This document shows positions 63,686 through 64,000 of a stretch of 64,000 bases of DNA, piece by piece (position 1 is the stretch's first letter; each line of letters starts with the position of its first letter). The translations under genes and the position numbers were made by a program. The DNA is from Solibacillus sp. FSL H8-0523 (GTDB taxonomy: Bacteria > Bacillota > Bacilli > Bacillales_A > Planococcaceae), in the NCBI RefSeq assembly GCF_038051985.1, contig NZ_CP150291.1:2976001-3040000 (forward strand). Direction: 5' to 3'. The notes below the pieces were generated by a model that searched no databases, was not told the origin of the DNA, and worked only from the letters and a program-made list of their open reading frames with translations.

Positions 63686-64000
63686 TCATCGATTCATACG
63701 TATATACTCCAGTACTGTATTGTACATCGCGGGCTCTTCTAAATTTTTAAAAAGCGACAAATCCGGTACATAATTCCCTTCAAGTATCCAAATCTGACCA
63801 AAGTTCGTTACGGCAACGTCAAAGCCAATGATTTTTCGTTCTGTAGGTTCATCAAGCAATTTAGATGCCGCTATACACATGCGATCCATACGCTTATCAA
63901 GTCTTCGATGGAATAATGAAAGTACCGTAGACTGTTTTAATGCTATGGGCAATGGCAAAACGGCCTCTACTGCATTCGTTACAAAAAAGTGAGGCCCAGC
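63686..64000 (-). CDS. ATP-grasp YheC/YheD-type protein, C-terminal part (cut by window edge)
   Basis: The last 104 codons of a minus-strand gene whose start lies beyond 64000. TERKIIGFDVAVTNFGQIWI and LEGNYVPDLSLFKNLEEPAM are the metal-binding end of an ATP-grasp fold, and the pattern is that of the YheC/YheD endospore-coat-associated family. The gap to the MurF-like gene is about 50 bp, so they may form an operon. Confidence 0.7.
   Translation of the reverse strand, partial: AGPHFFVTNAVEAVLPLPIALKQSTVLSLFHRRLDKRMDRMCIAASKLLDEPTERKIIGFDVAVTNFGQIWILEGNYVPDLSLFKNLEEPAMYNTVLEYIRMNR

Overview
The window is chromosomal DNA of a low-GC, endospore-forming Gram-positive bacterium of the Bacillales. 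Sporulation and germination genes (gerE, cwlJ), a surface nucleotidase anchored by SLH domains, AAGGAGG-type ribosome binding sites with many TTG/GTG starts, and long stretches in the Bacillus subtilis gene order all point this way. The SLH-anchored enzyme, the ferritin, the F420-ligase-like protein and the many TTG starts suggest the Planococcaceae/Caryophanaceae side (Solibacillus or Lysinibacillus-like) rather than Bacillus itself. That placement is inference; no 16S rRNA gene is present.

1-12 kb: a BirA-controlled biotin transporter (bioY); a TetR regulator; an apparently dedicated Tat export module, in which tatA and tatC flank a two-subunit GMC/gluconate-dehydrogenase-type oxidoreductase with a twin-arginine signal; a universal stress protein; a very large SWIM-SNF2 helicase; a DUF2975/XRE pair; and a two-gene cell-wall operon (polysaccharide deacetylase plus M23 peptidase). 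12-26 kb: a broken WYL regulator, namA, the SLH nucleotidase, an HpaB-like monooxygenase, a DksA-like YteA, a VanW lipoprotein, an RNase J paralogue, cwlJ, ferritin, the debris of a carotenoid gene cluster and a YkvI transporter. 26-52 kb is the conserved housekeeping backbone, matching B. subtilis order almost gene for gene on the minus strand: ysnB-rdgB-rph, racE-ysmB-gerE-ysmA, sdhCAB, yslB, lysine riboswitch with the lysC regulatory part, uvrC, trxA, the fatty-acid degradation block lcfA-fadR-fadB-etfB-etfA, and yshE-mutS2-polX-cvpA-zapA with divergent rnhC. 52-64 kb is accessory again: a TetR-controlled MFS pump, dbpA, a LysR regulator divergent from an F420-ligase-like gene, an amino-acid permease, a collagen-like protein, a tandem NlpC/P60 protein, and a MurF-like ligase next to an ATP-grasp protein cut by the window edge.

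Most interesting: (1) two dispersed ~120-bp intergenic elements (near 47.8 and 60.3 kb) share a four-helix architecture with compensatory base changes, plus two terminal fragments elsewhere; this looks like a structured RNA or mobile repeat family. (2) An intact lysine riboswitch with its terminator controls a stand-alone pair of aspartokinase ACT domains that lacks the kinase domain found at this position in relatives. (3) Remnants of at least three carotenoid genes fused or frameshifted in under 800 bp. (4) Two genes whose 5' ends do not make sense with a normal start: a deacetylase with a T9 tract and a MurF-like gene with an apparent ATC start. (5) A second, catalytically dead NlpC/P60 domain.
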